64,000 nucleotides of DNA from Streptomyces hayashii (GCF_024539815.1 NZ_JAHHIU010000090.1:1-64000); one strand, 5' to 3'. Positions 51,576 through 61,304 are shown, counted from the stretch's first letter. A program made the numbers and translations. The notes: a model not told the origin generated them from the sequence alone.

Positions 51576-51929
51576 GTGGTGCGTCTCCATGATGGATGGC
51601 CGGTTGGGGTCCTCGCGGTGTGCGGGCGGCATCCATCGCCCCGGCAACTGTGTGGCCGGGGTCGGAGCTGGTCTTTGTGCCGCCCGCTAGCGGACCGGCG
51701 GCGGCAAGATCATGGAACGCATGCGGGAACCTTAGCGCGCGGCTCCAGCGGGCGAGACTGCTTTCTACCCTGCCCTCGCTGCACGCCCGGTGTCAGGCTG
51801 CCGGCGGCCCGGGGCTGGATTTCGGCCCTCCTCGGAGCGGGCCGCTCCATGGAACTGCCGCGGGCTACGGCCTGCGGGGGTCTCGGTGACGGCGTAATGT
51901 CTGCGCCCCTCCGGTGTTACTGTCGCGCC

Positions 51930-52328
51930 ATGTCCAAGACCGAGATCGACGCGGTGACCGCCGAGTTCTTCGGCGCCTTTGACAACCGGGGCGGCAAGGC
52001 TGCCGATGTGGCCCGGATCCGCCAGCTGGTTCTTCCAAGCGGTGTGATCGTCAAGACCGGCCCGGAGTTCACGGTCTACACCGTGGACGGGTTCATTGAG
52101 CCCCGCCAGCGCCTGCTGACCGACGGTCGGCTGGTCGAGTTCTCCGAGTGGGAGGTCTCCGAACGGACCGAGATCGCGGGCGATATCGCGTCGCGGTTCG
52201 GCGAGTACCGCAAGTCCGGGATCTTGGACGGTGAGCTGTTCGAGGGTGGCGGGACCAAGACCATCCAGTTCATCCGCACCTCAGACGGCTGGCGGATCGC
52301 CGCATTCGCCTGGTACGACCAGCCCTGA
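51930..52328 (+). CDS. small NTF2/SnoaL-like (DUF4440-type) protein
   Basis: 132 aa. The cone-shaped NTF2 fold pattern is visible: an N-terminal helix VTAEFFGAFDNRGGKAADVARI, VIVKTGPEFTVYTVDGFIEPRQR, ASRFGEYRKSG and the closing TIQFIRTSDGWRIAAFAWYDQ. Such proteins are enzymes or binding modules; no catalytic residue is obvious. It is divergent from the EamA transporter with a ~350-bp gap that should carry both promoters. Confidence 0.7.
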   Translation: MSKTEIDAVTAEFFGAFDNRGGKAADVARIRQLVLPSGVIVKTGPEFTVYTVDGFIEPRQRLLTDGRLVEFSEWEVSERTEIAGDIASRFGEYRKSGILDGELFEGGGTKTIQFIRTSDGWRIAAFAWYDQP

Positions 52329-52408
52329 AGCCTGTCGAGCACGCGCTGAACCGCCATACCGCCACCTGCGCCACACGCCAGGTCGGTGCGTTGGGATCAT
52401 GAGGCCAC

Positions 52409-52998
52409 TCATGCCTTGAGGCTCTCGGGGCGTTCGACGAGGTGGCCGCGTTGCGGGCTCCGGCGCGGACGAGGGCGACGAGGTGGGGTGCGTTCACGGC
52501 CCGCCAACGGGCCTGGGCGGACGCGATCAGCTTGAAGACCATCGCCAGGGCGGCGGCGCGGGAGCCGGCGCTCTTGGTGACCTTCGTCCGCAGCCGTACG
52601 GTGGCGAAGGTGGACTCGATCGGGTTCGTGGCCGCAGATAGATCCAGTGCTCGGCGGGGAAGTCGAAGAACGCCAGCAACTCGCCCCCGTCGTCCGTGAT
52701 CCGCTTGACGACCTCGGGATACTTCGCCCCGTAGGCCCGCTCGAAGTCGCGGACGGCCTTGACCGCATGCTCCTTGTCCTCGGCGTTGCAGATCTCCTGG
52801 ATCGCGCGCTTTGGCCGCGGCTGGGCCGACTTCGGCAGCGCGTCGAGCACATTTGCGGTCTTGTGCACCCAGCACCGCTAGTGACGGGTGTCCGGAAACA
52901 CCTCGTTCAGCGCGTTCCAGAAGCCGAGCGCACCATCGCCGACGGCCAGGATCTTGCTGGGACCCGACCACGTGGTCTGGCTGAAGAAGTAGCGGTCT
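52409..52998 (-). pseudogene. IS256-family (mutator-type) transposase remnant
   Basis: C-terminal two-fifths of an IS256-like transposase in pieces. KILAVGDGALGFWNALNEVFP leads to a TAG stop where a Gln is normal, then RCWVHKTANVLDALPKSAQP runs in frame to HWIYL near 52635, where the frame shifts, and TNPIESTFATVRLRTKVTKS and the end VERPESLKA follow. The N-terminal part and the catalytic Asps there are absent and no terminal inverted repeats are evident. It cannot be active. Confidence 0.85.
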
Positions 52999-53490
52999 CC
53001 ATCTGGGGCACCCCCTCGATCCGCCAGGGCTTGTCCGGTGTCCACCTCCCGCCGATCGGCCAGGCCCCGGTCCACGGGGACAGTCGCGGCCCTGTGTCTT
53101 CGCGACGATGCCGCCAGGCAGGGAAGCCGAGCTCGGCCCTCAGACTCGCCGGGCAGTTTCAGTACGGGCCGTTTACCCCTCCAACAGCCCTGCGCTCCAG
53201 AGGTACGGACTGCCCTGCCTGCCGCAACGGACGTCTTCCGCCCTCCCCCCGCAGCCCGACGTCGACACACCGGACCCGGAGTAACCACTTCCGATTCCCT
53301 GCGTCCCATCAGCGTCCCAACAACCACTACTGCTCGTTGGTCGAGCCGCCCGCTACAGCCCGCGAGAGCCACCGAACACTCAATCGCAGGCCGGCGAAGC
53401 TTCTGGCCAGGGTCACCGCATCGCCGTTGAACTCACGAGCAGCGGATTCAATCCGTTGGGCCAGAGTCCTGAATCAGCACCCCTGATGAG
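52999..53490. other. non-coding right arm of the tRNA island
   Basis: No gene is supported. GGGACGCTGATGGGACGC-like direct repeats (reverse strand, 53300-53320) resemble arm-type repeats near integrase attachment sites; a related pair (CGGGACGCAGTCGGGACAC, reverse strand) occurs at 50481-50502. The last 60 bp are a diverged copy of 50227-50292. These are consistent with leftover attachment-site arms. Confidence 0.5.
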
Positions 53491-53565
53491 ACGTTTCCGC
53501 AGGTCAGGAGCCTGCGCAAGTGGGGCGGGTGGGACTCGAACCCACGGCCGACGGATTATGAGTCC
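53491..53565. repeat. 75-bp direct repeat, right copy (att-like), overlapping the intact tRNA
   Basis: Exact copy of 50293-50367. It covers the 3' 45 nt of the intact tRNA plus 30 bp downstream of it. Spacing between the copies is 3198 bp. Confidence 0.9.
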
Positions 53566-53594
53566 GCTGCTCTAACCGGCTGAGCTACCGCCCC
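53521..53594 (-). tRNA. tRNA with CAU anticodon (tRNA-Ile2 or elongator tRNA-Met)
   Basis: 74 nt with a full cloverleaf: acceptor GGGGCGG/CCGCCCC, D-arm GTAGCTCAGCCGGTTAGAGC, anticodon loop CTCATAA (CAT), and T-arm GTGGGTTCGAGTCCCAC; CCA is not encoded. CAU could be Met or lysidine-modified Ile; sequence alone does not settle it. Its 3' half is the integration target. Confidence 0.9.
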
Positions 53595-53740
53595 ATAGCG
53601 GCGTGTCGCGTACATGTGTGCGCGCCGTCTGCCGCAGCATAGCCGCTCATACGATCTCACGCTCCGGCTGGTCGGCCTTGCCACGACCATGAGGACAGCG
53701 CCTCTGGCCTGCACGGTTCCCACCGGCGTGACACCACATG

Positions 53741-53762
53741 AAAAAGGACCCCGATGGGGTCC
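53741..53762 (-). terminator. rho-independent terminator of the tRNA-Asn pair
   Basis: Stem GGACCCC/GGGGTCC with a 3-nt loop, followed on the minus strand by a run of five T. It lies 12 bp beyond the second tRNA-Asn. Confidence 0.85.
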
Positions 53763-53774
53763 TCGTTCACGATG

Positions 53775-53847
53775 CTCCCCCGACTGGACTCGAACCAGTA
53801 ACCTGCCGGTTAACAGCCGGCTGCTCTGCCAATTGAGCTACGGAGGA
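53775..53847 (-). tRNA. tRNA-Asn (GTT), second of a tandem pair
   Basis: 73 nt, anticodon loop CTGTTAA; cloverleaf arms complete. Acceptor TCCTCCG/CGGGGGA has one T-G pair. Apart from the 5' acceptor strand it is identical to the upstream copy. Confidence 0.93.
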
Positions 53848-53852
53848 CCGAG

Positions 53853-53925
53853 CTCCCCCGACTGGACTCGAACCAGTAACCTGCCGGTTAACAGCCGGCT
53901 GCTCTGCCAATTGAGCTACAGGGGA
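53853..53925 (-). tRNA. tRNA-Asn (GTT), first of a tandem pair
   Basis: 73 nt, acceptor TCCCCTG/CGGGGGA, anticodon GTT, T-arm TGGTTCGAGTCCA. Only 5 bp separate it from the second copy; the two are processed from one transcript. Confidence 0.93.
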
Positions 53926-54084
53926 ATGCCTCGTTTGCATCGAACGTGCCTACCTGGGTATTCGCCAGGGGGCGCTCGCTCGCTGCGACACATACATTAG
54001 CGCAAGCAGGGGGGTGCTCCGCCAATCGGTTCCCTCCGGCGCCGTCGCCGTGCCAGGGACCTACACGAGGGAAGGGTGGCAGTC

Positions 54085-54390
54085 ATGCGCTACAAGCTCA
54101 CGTTCGTCGTCGGGCTGGCTCTGGGTTACGTACTGGGCACGCGTGCCGGGCGCGAGCGCTACGAGCAGCTGAAGAAGTCCGCCCGGCAGGTCGCGCAGAA
54201 CCCCGCCGTGCGCAACACCGCCGAGACCGCCGCCCAGCAGGGCCGGCAGTACGCGGGCAAGGCGTACCACGCGGTCAGCGACAAGGTCGGCGACCGGATG
54301 CCGGAATCGGTGTCCAGCCGGGTCCGCTCGCTGAAGGAGCGCAGCGCCCACAACGGCGGGGACGACGACTGGGGCAGCAGCAACACCTAG
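54085..54390 (+). CDS. YtxH-like small membrane-anchored protein
   Basis: 101 aa from the ATG at 54085; a GTG at 54076 is an alternative. An N-terminal hydrophobic helix YKLTFVVGLALGYVLGTRAG is followed by a long amphipathic helix region (ERYEQLKKSARQVAQNPAVR, AAQQGRQYAGKAYHAVSDKV) and an acidic tail. This is the pattern of YtxH/GvpP-like proteins common in Actinobacteria; the role is unknown. Confidence 0.75.
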   Translation: MRYKLTFVVGLALGYVLGTRAGRERYEQLKKSARQVAQNPAVRNTAETAAQQGRQYAGKAYHAVSDKVGDRMPESVSSRVRSLKERSAHNGGDDDWGSSNT

Positions 54391-54624
54391 CGACATCCGG
54401 CGCCCGCGGCCGGGCCGGACGGCCGGACCGGCGGCCGGCCGCCGTGCGGGTCCCGTCCGCATCCGCAGTCCTTTTCGACACGGAATCGCCGTGCCCCCCA
54501 GCGGCCCCGGGGGGCGCGGCGAGCTGCGTCACCAGGCACGACACCGCCGTACCCGTCGGACTCCCGTCACCCGCCCGGTGCCCGACGGCCAGACCCGAGC
54601 GGAGAGTGCGGCAGAATTTTCGCC

Positions 54625-56079
54625 ATGGGGATAGTCGCCGGGTTGGACAGTTCGCCCGATTTCACTCGTATCGTCGTCTGCGACGCGGACACCGGAGCCG
54701 TGCTCCGGCAGGGATACGCGCCGCATCCGGTGGAGGGCGCCGAGGGCGGCGGGCGGCCCTCCGACGTCGATCCGCAGGCCTGGCTGCTGTCCCTGGGCGA
54801 GGCCGCGGGCGGCGGCCTGCTGGAGGGCGTGCAGGCCATCGGCGTGTCCTCGCAGCAGAACGCCGTCGTGCCCCTGGACTCGCAGGGCAACACCGTGCGT
54901 CCCGCGATGGTCGGCGGCGACAAGCGGGCTCAGGTCGCGGCGGCGGACCTGCTCGACGCGCTCGGGGGGCGCGAGGCGTGGGCGCAGGCCGTGGGATGCG
55001 TGCCGCAGGCCGCGCAGCCGGTGACCAAGCTGCGCTGGCTGGCGAAGACCGAGCCCGAGGCCGCCGCGCGGACCGCGGTGCTGCTCCAGGCCCACGACTG
55101 GCTGGTGTGGCAGCTGCTCGGACGGCCGGTGAGACGGACCACCGATCGCGGCGGGGCCTCCGGGACCGGGTACTGGTCGGCCGCCACCGGCGGATACCGG
55201 CCTGATCTCGTGGAGCTGGCGCTGGGTCACCAGGCGATGCTGCCCGAGGTGATCGGGCCGTCCGACGCGGCCGGCACGACGCCCGAGGGGCTGCTGATCT
55301 CCGCCGGGACGGGCGAGACGATGGCCGCGGCGCTGGGGCTGGGCATCGGGCGGGGCGACGCGGTCGTGTCCCTCGGCGCCTCCGGTTCCGTGATGGCCGT
55401 GCATCCCGAGGCCCTGGTCGACCAGAGCGGGATGATCACTTCCCTGGCCGACGCGACGGGGATGCATCTGCCCGTCGTCACCACGCTGAACGCGGTGCGG
55501 ACCCTGCGCGGGGCCGCCGAGCTGGTGGGGGTGCCCGATCTGGAGGCGCTGTCGGATCTGGCGATGAAGTCGACGCCGGGGTCGCACGGCCTCGTCATGC
55601 TGCCCTATCTGGAGGGCGAGCGGACCCCCAACCTGCCGCACACCGCCGGGACCCTGGCCGGGCTGCGACGCGAGTCGATGAAGCCCGAGCACTTCGCGCG
55701 GGCCGCGTTCGAGGGCATGCTGTGCGGGCTCGCGGACGCGCTGGACGTGCTGCGCGGCCGGGGCGTGGACGTCCGGCGGATCTTCCTGCTCGGAGCCGCG
55801 GCGGAGCTGCCGGCGGTGCAGGCGGCGGCGCCCGCGCTGTTCGGAGCGCAGGTGGTCGTGCCGCAGCCCGCGGACTACGCGGCGATCGGGGCGGCCCGGC
55901 AGGCCGCGTGGGCGCTCGGCGCCTCGCAGGGCACGCTGGATCCGCGGACCCCGCCGGCCTGGCAGGGGGCGGCGGCGCAGGTTCTGGACCCGGGCGAGGA
56001 GCTCGCCGTGGGGCAGGCGGTGCGGCAGCAGTTCGTCTCGGTGCGGGAGCAGACTCATCCGGGCGCGTTCCGCGTCTAG
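54625..56079 (+). CDS. FGGY-family carbohydrate kinase (xylulokinase-like)
   Basis: 484 aa, normal for the family. N-terminal actin-like ATPase part begins GIVAGLDSSPDFTRIVVCDADTG; SSQQNAVVPLDSQGN and RPAMVGGDKRAQ form the sugar site; SAGTGETMAAALG and the FGGY signature-like MLPYLEGERTPNLP follow; ATP-binding LLGAAAELPAVQAA is near the end. It phosphorylates a pentulose such as xylulose, or a related polyol-derived sugar. It appears monocistronic. Confidence 0.85.
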   Translation: MGIVAGLDSSPDFTRIVVCDADTGAVLRQGYAPHPVEGAEGGGRPSDVDPQAWLLSLGEAAGGGLLEGVQAIGVSSQQNAVVPLDSQGNTVRPAMVGGDKRAQVAAADLLDALGGREAWAQAVGCVPQAAQPVTKLRWLAKTEPEAAARTAVLLQAHDWLVWQLLGRPVRRTTDRGGASGTGYWSAATGGYRPDLVELALGHQAMLPEVIGPSDAAGTTPEGLLISAGTGETMAAALGLGIGRGDAVVSLGASGSVMAVHPEALVDQSGMITSLADATGMHLPVVTTLNAVRTLRGAAELVGVPDLEALSDLAMKSTPGSHGLVMLPYLEGERTPNLPHTAGTLAGLRRESMKPEHFARAAFEGMLCGLADALDVLRGRGVDVRRIFLLGAAAELPAVQAAAPALFGAQVVVPQPADYAAIGAARQAAWALGASQGTLDPRTPPAWQGAAAQVLDPGEELAVGQAVRQQFVSVREQTHPGAFRV

Positions 56080-56309
56080 GGGCTCGTCGGATGCGCTCGC
56101 CGGCCGTACGGGGTGCGCCCTGCGCGTCGGGAGGATCGGGGTGCGAGGGGCGCGAGAGGCGCGAGGGGCGCGTCGGTGTCACCGGGTGCGTTCGGGGCGG
56201 CGCTGTGCGCGGTCGGAGTCTGTGGGACGGCTGTAAAAGCACTGCTGTCGGCTTAATCGGTTGAGGTAACGCGGGGGGAGTGTCCGACGATAGGGGCCAG
56301 GGGCAACCA

Positions 56310-58076
56310 ATGCCTCTCCCCGCCGACCCCGAGAGACGTAGCGTGCTCATACGACTGCTGAGGACCTACCTCAGGCCCTACCGAAAACCCATCAGCCTCC
56401 TGGTGCTGCTGCAACTGCTGCAGACCTGCGCCACCCTCTACCTGCCCACGCTGAACGCACACATCATCGACAACGGTGTCGTCAAGGGGGACACCGGTTA
56501 CATCATGTCCTTCGGCGGCGTGATGATCGCCGTCTCGCTGGCGCAGGTCGTGTGCAACATCGGCGCCGTGTACTACGGCGCGAGGACCGCCTCCGCGCTC
56601 GGCCGCGACGTGCGTGGGGCCGTCTTCGACAGGGTGCAGTCCTTCTCCGCCCGCGAGGTCGGCCAGTTCGGGGCGCCCTCGCTGATCACCCGGACCACCA
56701 ACGACGTCCAGCAGATCCAGATGCTGGCCCTGATGACGTTCACGCTGATGGTGTCGGCGCCCATCATGTGCGTGGGCGGCATCGTGCTGGCGCTCGGACT
56801 CGACGTGCCGCTGTCCGGGGTGCTGGTCGCCGTGGTGCCCACCCTGGGCATCTGCGTGACGCTGATCGTGCGGCGGCTGCGTCCGCTGTTCCGGTCCATG
56901 CAGGTGCGGCTGGACACCGTGAACCGGGTGCTGCGCGAGCAGATCACCGGCAACCGCGTGATCCGGGCCTTCGTCCGGGACGAGTACGAGCAGCAGCGGT
57001 TCCGGAAGTCCAACGCCGACCTCACGGACATGTCGCTGAAGACCGGCAACCTGCTGGCGCTGATGTTCCCCGTGGTCATGACGACGGTGAACCTTTCGTC
57101 GATCGCGGTGGTCTGGTTCGGGGCCCACCGGATCGACAGCGGCGGTATGCAGATCGGTGATCTGACCGCGTTCCTCGCCTATCTGATGCAGATCGTGATG
57201 TCCGTGATGATGGCCACCTTCATGTTCATGATGGTGCCGCGCGCGGAGGTGTGCGCGGAGCGCGTCCAGGAGGTGCTGGACACCTCGTCGTCCGTGGTGC
57301 CGCCCCTGGCGCCGGTCACCGAGCTGCGCCGGCACGGGCATCTGGAGATCCGGGCGGCCGGGTTCCGCTACCCCGGGGCGGAGGAGCCCGTCCTCAAGGG
57401 CATCGATCTGGTGGCCCGCCCAGGTGAGACGACGGCCGTGATCGGCTCGACCGGCAGCGGCAAGTCCACCCTGCTCGGGCTGGTCCCCCGGCTGTTCGAC
57501 GCGACCGAGGGCGAGGTCCTCGTCGACGGCGTCCCCGTGGCCGAGGTCGAGCCCACGCTGCTGGCGAGGACCGTCGGACTCGTGCCGCAGAAGCCGTACC
57601 TCTTCGCGGGCACGGTCGCGACCAACCTGCGCTACGGCAATCCCGACGCCACCGACGAGGAGCTGTGGCAGGCGCTGGAGGTGGCGCAGGCCAAAGACTT
57701 CGTGACCAAGCTGGAGAACGGGCTGGACTCCCCCATCGCCCAGGGCGGCACGAACGTCTCCGGCGGCCAGCGGCAGCGGCTCGCCATCGCGAGGACGCTC
57801 GTGCAGCGGCCGGAGATCTACCTCTTCGACGACTCCTTCTCCGCCCTCGACTACGCCACCGACGCGGCGCTGCGCGAGGCGCTCGGCCGGGAGACCGCCG
57901 AGGCGACCGTCGTGATCGTCGCCCAGCGGGTGGCGACCATCCGCGACGCCGACCGGATCATCGTCCTCGACGAGGGCCGGGTCGTCGGAGTCGGCTCGCA
58001 CCAGGAGCTGATGGCGGACAACGAGACCTACCGGGAGATCGTGCTCTCCCAGCTCACGGAAGCGGAGGCAGCCTGA
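56310..58076 (+). CDS. ABC exporter half-transporter A (TMD-NBD), degenerate Walker B
   Basis: 588 aa from the ATG at 56310 with AGGGG 6 nt upstream; a GTG at 56280 extends it by 10 residues but its purine run directly abuts the codon. Six TM helices in residues ~30-300 precede an NBD with Walker A GSTGSGKST, Q-loop LVPQKPYLF, signature NVSGGQRQRLAIART, Walker B IYLFDDSFSALD and H-loop region VIVAQRVATIRDAD. The catalytic Glu after Walker B is Asp and the switch His is Gln, so its own site is degenerate. Partner gene follows with TGATG overlap. Confidence 0.9.
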   Translation: MPLPADPERRSVLIRLLRTYLRPYRKPISLLVLLQLLQTCATLYLPTLNAHIIDNGVVKGDTGYIMSFGGVMIAVSLAQVVCNIGAVYYGARTASALGRDVRGAVFDRVQSFSAREVGQFGAPSLITRTTNDVQQIQMLALMTFTLMVSAPIMCVGGIVLALGLDVPLSGVLVAVVPTLGICVTLIVRRLRPLFRSMQVRLDTVNRVLREQITGNRVIRAFVRDEYEQQRFRKSNADLTDMSLKTGNLLALMFPVVMTTVNLSSIAVVWFGAHRIDSGGMQIGDLTAFLAYLMQIVMSVMMATFMFMMVPRAEVCAERVQEVLDTSSSVVPPLAPVTELRRHGHLEIRAAGFRYPGAEEPVLKGIDLVARPGETTAVIGSTGSGKSTLLGLVPRLFDATEGEVLVDGVPVAEVEPTLLARTVGLVPQKPYLFAGTVATNLRYGNPDATDEELWQALEVAQAKDFVTKLENGLDSPIAQGGTNVSGGQRQRLAIARTLVQRPEIYLFDDSFSALDYATDAALREALGRETAEATVVIVAQRVATIRDADRIIVLDEGRVVGVGSHQELMADNETYREIVLSQLTEAEAA

Positions 58077-60004
58077 TGGCCGGGCCCATGGGGCGCATGA
58101 TGGCCGGCGGCGGTCCCGAAAGCCGCACGCTGGACTTCAAGGTGTCCGGCAGGCGGCTGCTCGCCCGGTTCAAGCCGGAACGGCTCACCCTCTGCGCGAT
58201 GCTGTTCTGCGTCGTCCTGAGCGTCGGCCTCAACGTGGTCGGGCCGAAGATCCTCGGCAAGGCCACCGACCTGGTCTTCGCGGGCATCGTCGGGCGGCAG
58301 ATGCCGGCCGGCGCCAGCAAGGAGCAGGTCCTCGACTCGATGCGTGAGCGTGGCGACGGCGGTGTCGCCGACATGCTCAAGGGCACCGACTTCACCCCCG
58401 GCAAGGGCATCGACTTCGACTCGGTCGGCCAGGTCCTGCTGTTCGCCCTCGGGGTGTTCCTGATCGCCGGTCTGCTGATGGCGGTGGCGACGCGCCTGGT
58501 CAACAAGGCCGTCAACCGGACGATGTTCCGGATGCGCGAGGACGTGCAGACGAAGCTGTCGCGGCTGCCGCTGTCGTACTTCGACAAGCGCCAGCGCGGC
58601 GAGGTCCTCTCCCGCGCGACGAACGACATCGACAACATCGGGCAGACGCTCCAGCAGTCGATGGGCCAGCTGATCAACTCGCTGCTGACCGTCATCGGCG
58701 TGCTGGCGATGATGTTCTGGGTGTCGTGGATCCTGGCGCTCGTCGCGCTGGTGACGGTGCCGCTGTCGGCGCTGGTCGCCACGCGCGTGGGCAAGCGGTC
58801 GCAGCCGCACTTCGTGCAGCAGTGGCGCACCACCGGCAAGCTCAACGCCCACATCGAGGAGATGTACACCGGCCACACTCTGGTGAAGGTGTTCGGCCGG
58901 CAGAACGAGTCGGCGCAGCAGTTCGCCGAGCAGAACGACGCGCTGTACGAGGCCGGGTTCAAGGCGCAGTTCAACAGCGGGGTCATGCAGCCGCTGATGA
59001 TGTTCGTGTCGAACATCAACTACGTGCTGGTCGCGGTGGTCGGCGGGCTGCGCGTCGCGTCGGGCGCCCTGTCCATCGGCGATGTGCAGGCGTTCATCCA
59101 GTACTCGCGCCAGTTCTCGATGCCGCTGACGCAGCTCGCGTCGATGGCGAACCTGGTGCAGTCGGGCGTCGCCTCGGCCGAGCGGGTCTTCGAACTCCTG
59201 GACGCCGACGAGCAGGAGGCGGACCCGGTGGCCGCGGAGCGTCCCGCGGAGCTGCGCGGGCGGGTGGCGCTGGAGGGGGTGTCCTTCCGGTACGACCCGC
59301 AGAAGCCGCTGATCGAGGACCTGTCCCTGGCGGTGGAGCCCGGCAACACGGTCGCCATCGTCGGCCCGACGGGCGCCGGCAAGACGACGCTGGTGAACCT
59401 CCTCATGCGGTTCTACGCCGTCTCCGGCGGGCGCATCACCCTCGACGGCGTGGACATCGCGAGGATGTCCCGCGACGAGCTGCGCGCCGGGATCGGCATG
59501 GTCCTTCAGGACACCTGGCTGTTCGGCGGCACGATCGCGGAGAACATCGCGTACGGCGCGTCCCGGGACGTCACCCGGGGCGAGATCGAGGAGGCGGCGC
59601 GGGCCGCGCACGCCGACCGGTTCGTGCGCACCCTGCCCGACGGCTACGACACCGTGATCGACGACGAGGGCAGCGGGGTCAGCGCCGGTGAGAAGCAGCT
59701 GATCACCATCGCGCGGGCGTTCCTGTCCGATCCGACGATCCTGGTGCTCGACGAGGCCACCAGCTCGGTCGACACCCGTACCGAGGTGCTGATCCAGAAG
59801 GCCATGGCCAAGCTGGCGCACGGGCGGACGTCGTTCGTCATCGCGCACCGGCTGTCGACCATCCGGGACGCCGACACGATCCTGGTGATGGAGAACGGCT
59901 CGATCGTCGAGCAGGGCGCGCACGCCGAACTGCTGGCGGCCGACGGCGCCTACGCGAGGCTGTACAAGGCGCAGTTCGCCCAGGCGGTGGCCGAGGTGGA
60001 CTAG
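58076..60004 (+). CDS. ABC exporter half-transporter B (TMD-NBD), canonical Walker B
   Basis: 642 aa from the ATG at 58076, coupled to the preceding gene. Six TM helices in ~40-340 with an extra extracytoplasmic loop (~75-130) after TM1; NBD with Walker A GPTGAGKTT, Q-loop LQDTWLFGG, signature GVSAGEKQLITIARA (noncanonical SAGE), Walker B LVLDEATSSVD with catalytic Glu, and switch His in VIAHRLSTIRDADT. Together the two form a heterodimeric multidrug-type exporter of the BmrCD/TmrAB class. Confidence 0.92.
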   Translation: MAGPMGRMMAGGGPESRTLDFKVSGRRLLARFKPERLTLCAMLFCVVLSVGLNVVGPKILGKATDLVFAGIVGRQMPAGASKEQVLDSMRERGDGGVADMLKGTDFTPGKGIDFDSVGQVLLFALGVFLIAGLLMAVATRLVNKAVNRTMFRMREDVQTKLSRLPLSYFDKRQRGEVLSRATNDIDNIGQTLQQSMGQLINSLLTVIGVLAMMFWVSWILALVALVTVPLSALVATRVGKRSQPHFVQQWRTTGKLNAHIEEMYTGHTLVKVFGRQNESAQQFAEQNDALYEAGFKAQFNSGVMQPLMMFVSNINYVLVAVVGGLRVASGALSIGDVQAFIQYSRQFSMPLTQLASMANLVQSGVASAERVFELLDADEQEADPVAAERPAELRGRVALEGVSFRYDPQKPLIEDLSLAVEPGNTVAIVGPTGAGKTTLVNLLMRFYAVSGGRITLDGVDIARMSRDELRAGIGMVLQDTWLFGGTIAENIAYGASRDVTRGEIEEAARAAHADRFVRTLPDGYDTVIDDEGSGVSAGEKQLITIARAFLSDPTILVLDEATSSVDTRTEVLIQKAMAKLAHGRTSFVIAHRLSTIRDADTILVMENGSIVEQGAHAELLAADGAYARLYKAQFAQAVAEVD

Positions 60005-60066
60005 GGCCGGTCGTTCGGATCGGGCCGCGGGGCATCGACGGGCCGAAGGGCCTCCTCGCCTCAGGG

Positions 60067-60095
60067 GCCGCTCGCGTCGGGGGACGGCGAGCGGC
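60067..60095. terminator. hairpin between convergent ABC and sigma genes
   Basis: A perfect 9-bp stem GCCGCTCGC/GCGAGCGGC with an 11-nt loop lies between the two convergent stops, so it may serve both strands. Confidence 0.6.
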
Positions 60096-60113
60096 TCCGC
60101 GGGGCGCTCCGGC

Positions 60114-61304
60114 TCAGTCCAGGTAGCCGCGGAGCTGGTCCGCGAACGCGTGGTCCCTCAGCTTGTTCAGCGTCTTCGACTCGATCTGCCGGATCCGCTC
60201 GCGGGTCACGCCGAAGATGCGGCCGATCTCCTCCAGGGTGCGCGGGCGGCCGTCCGCCAGTCCGTAGCGGAGCTGGACGACCTTCCGCTCGCGTTCGCCG
60301 AGCGTGGAGAGCACGGCGTCCAAATGCTCGCGCAGCAGCAGGAAGGCCGCGGACTCGACGGGGCTGGCCGCGTCGCCGTCCTCGATGAGGTCGCCGAGGG
60401 CGACGTCGTCCTCCTCGCCCACCGGGGCGTGCAGGGAGACCGGTTCCTGGGCCAGGCGCAGCACCTCGCCGACGCGGCCGGGCGGGAGGTCCAGCTGGCC
60501 GGCGACCTCCTCGGGGGTGGGCTCGTAGCCGCGTTCCTGGAGCATGCGGCGCTGGACGCGGACGACCCGGTTGATCAGTTCCACGACATGGACCGGGACG
60601 CGGATGGTGCGGGCCTGGTCGGCCAGCGCGCGGGACATGGCCTGGCGGATCCACCAGGTGGCGTAGGTGGAGAACTTGTAGCCGCGGGCGTAGTCGAACT
60701 TCTCGACGGCGCGGATGAGGCCGAGGTTGCCCTCCTGGACGAGGTCGAGCATGGTGAGCCCGCGGCCGACGTAACGCTTGGCGACGGACACGACCAGCCG
60801 GAGGTTCGCCTCGATGAGGCGGCGTTTGGCCATCCGGCCCATGACGACCAACCGGTCGAGGTCCAGGGCCAGTTCGCTGTCCAGGTCGGACGCGCTGCTC
60901 AGCCTCTCCTCGGCGAACAGGCCCGCCTCCACGCGACGGGCGAGTTCGACCTCCTCGGCCGCGGTGAGCAGCGGGATGCGGCCGATCTCGCGCAGGTACT
61001 GGCGGAACAGGTCCGAGGAGGGGCTGGCGCTCTCGGTGGCCCGGGCGCGGGCCGGGGTCTCGACGGGCTCGGGTTCCGGGCCCTCTTCGAGAGCCTCGGC
61101 GGGCGGGTCGGCGGGCTCGGCCTCGTCTTCGGGCTCGGCTTCGGCCTCGGCGCCCGCTTCGGGCTCGGCCCCGGTCTCGGGGTGGTGCGCGGCGCGGTGC
61201 TGCGGCGGGACCGCGGCCAGGACGTCGGTGTCGGCGTCCGGTTCCGTGGCGTCGGTCGGGCTGTCGGCAGTGCGGTCGGTCTGGGTCAGGGTCTGGGTCT
61301 GCAC
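60114..61304 (-). CDS. hrdA: HrdA-like group 2 RNA polymerase sigma-70 factor
   Basis: 396 aa from the GTG at 61304, chosen for GGAGG 8 nt upstream. The first ~95 residues are acidic with Glu/Pro/Ala repeats ([19 protein letters not shown]). Conserved regions follow: 1.2 [17 protein letters not shown], 2 [20 protein letters not shown] and [19 protein letters not shown], 3 [18 protein letters not shown], and 4.2 [20 protein letters not shown]. Lack of a long region 1.1 and the surroundings (ABC exporter pair on one side, dnaG close by) match hrdA of Streptomyces as I recall it rather than the essential hrdB. The group is dispensable in studied strains. Confidence 0.82.
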   Translation of the reverse strand: MQTQTLTQTDRTADSPTDATEPDADTDVLAAVPPQHRAAHHPETGAEPEAGAEAEAEPEDEAEPADPPAEALEEGPEPEPVETPARARATESASPSSDLFRQYLREIGRIPLLTAAEEVELARRVEAGLFAEERLSSASDLDSELALDLDRLVVMGRMAKRRLIEANLRLVVSVAKRYVGRGLTMLDLVQEGNLGLIRAVEKFDYARGYKFSTYATWWIRQAMSRALADQARTIRVPVHVVELINRVVRVQRRMLQERGYEPTPEEVAGQLDLPPGRVGEVLRLAQEPVSLHAPVGEEDDVALGDLIEDGDAASPVESAAFLLLREHLDAVLSTLGERERKVVQLRYGLADGRPRTLEEIGRIFGVTRERIRQIESKTLNKLRDHAFADQLRGYLD

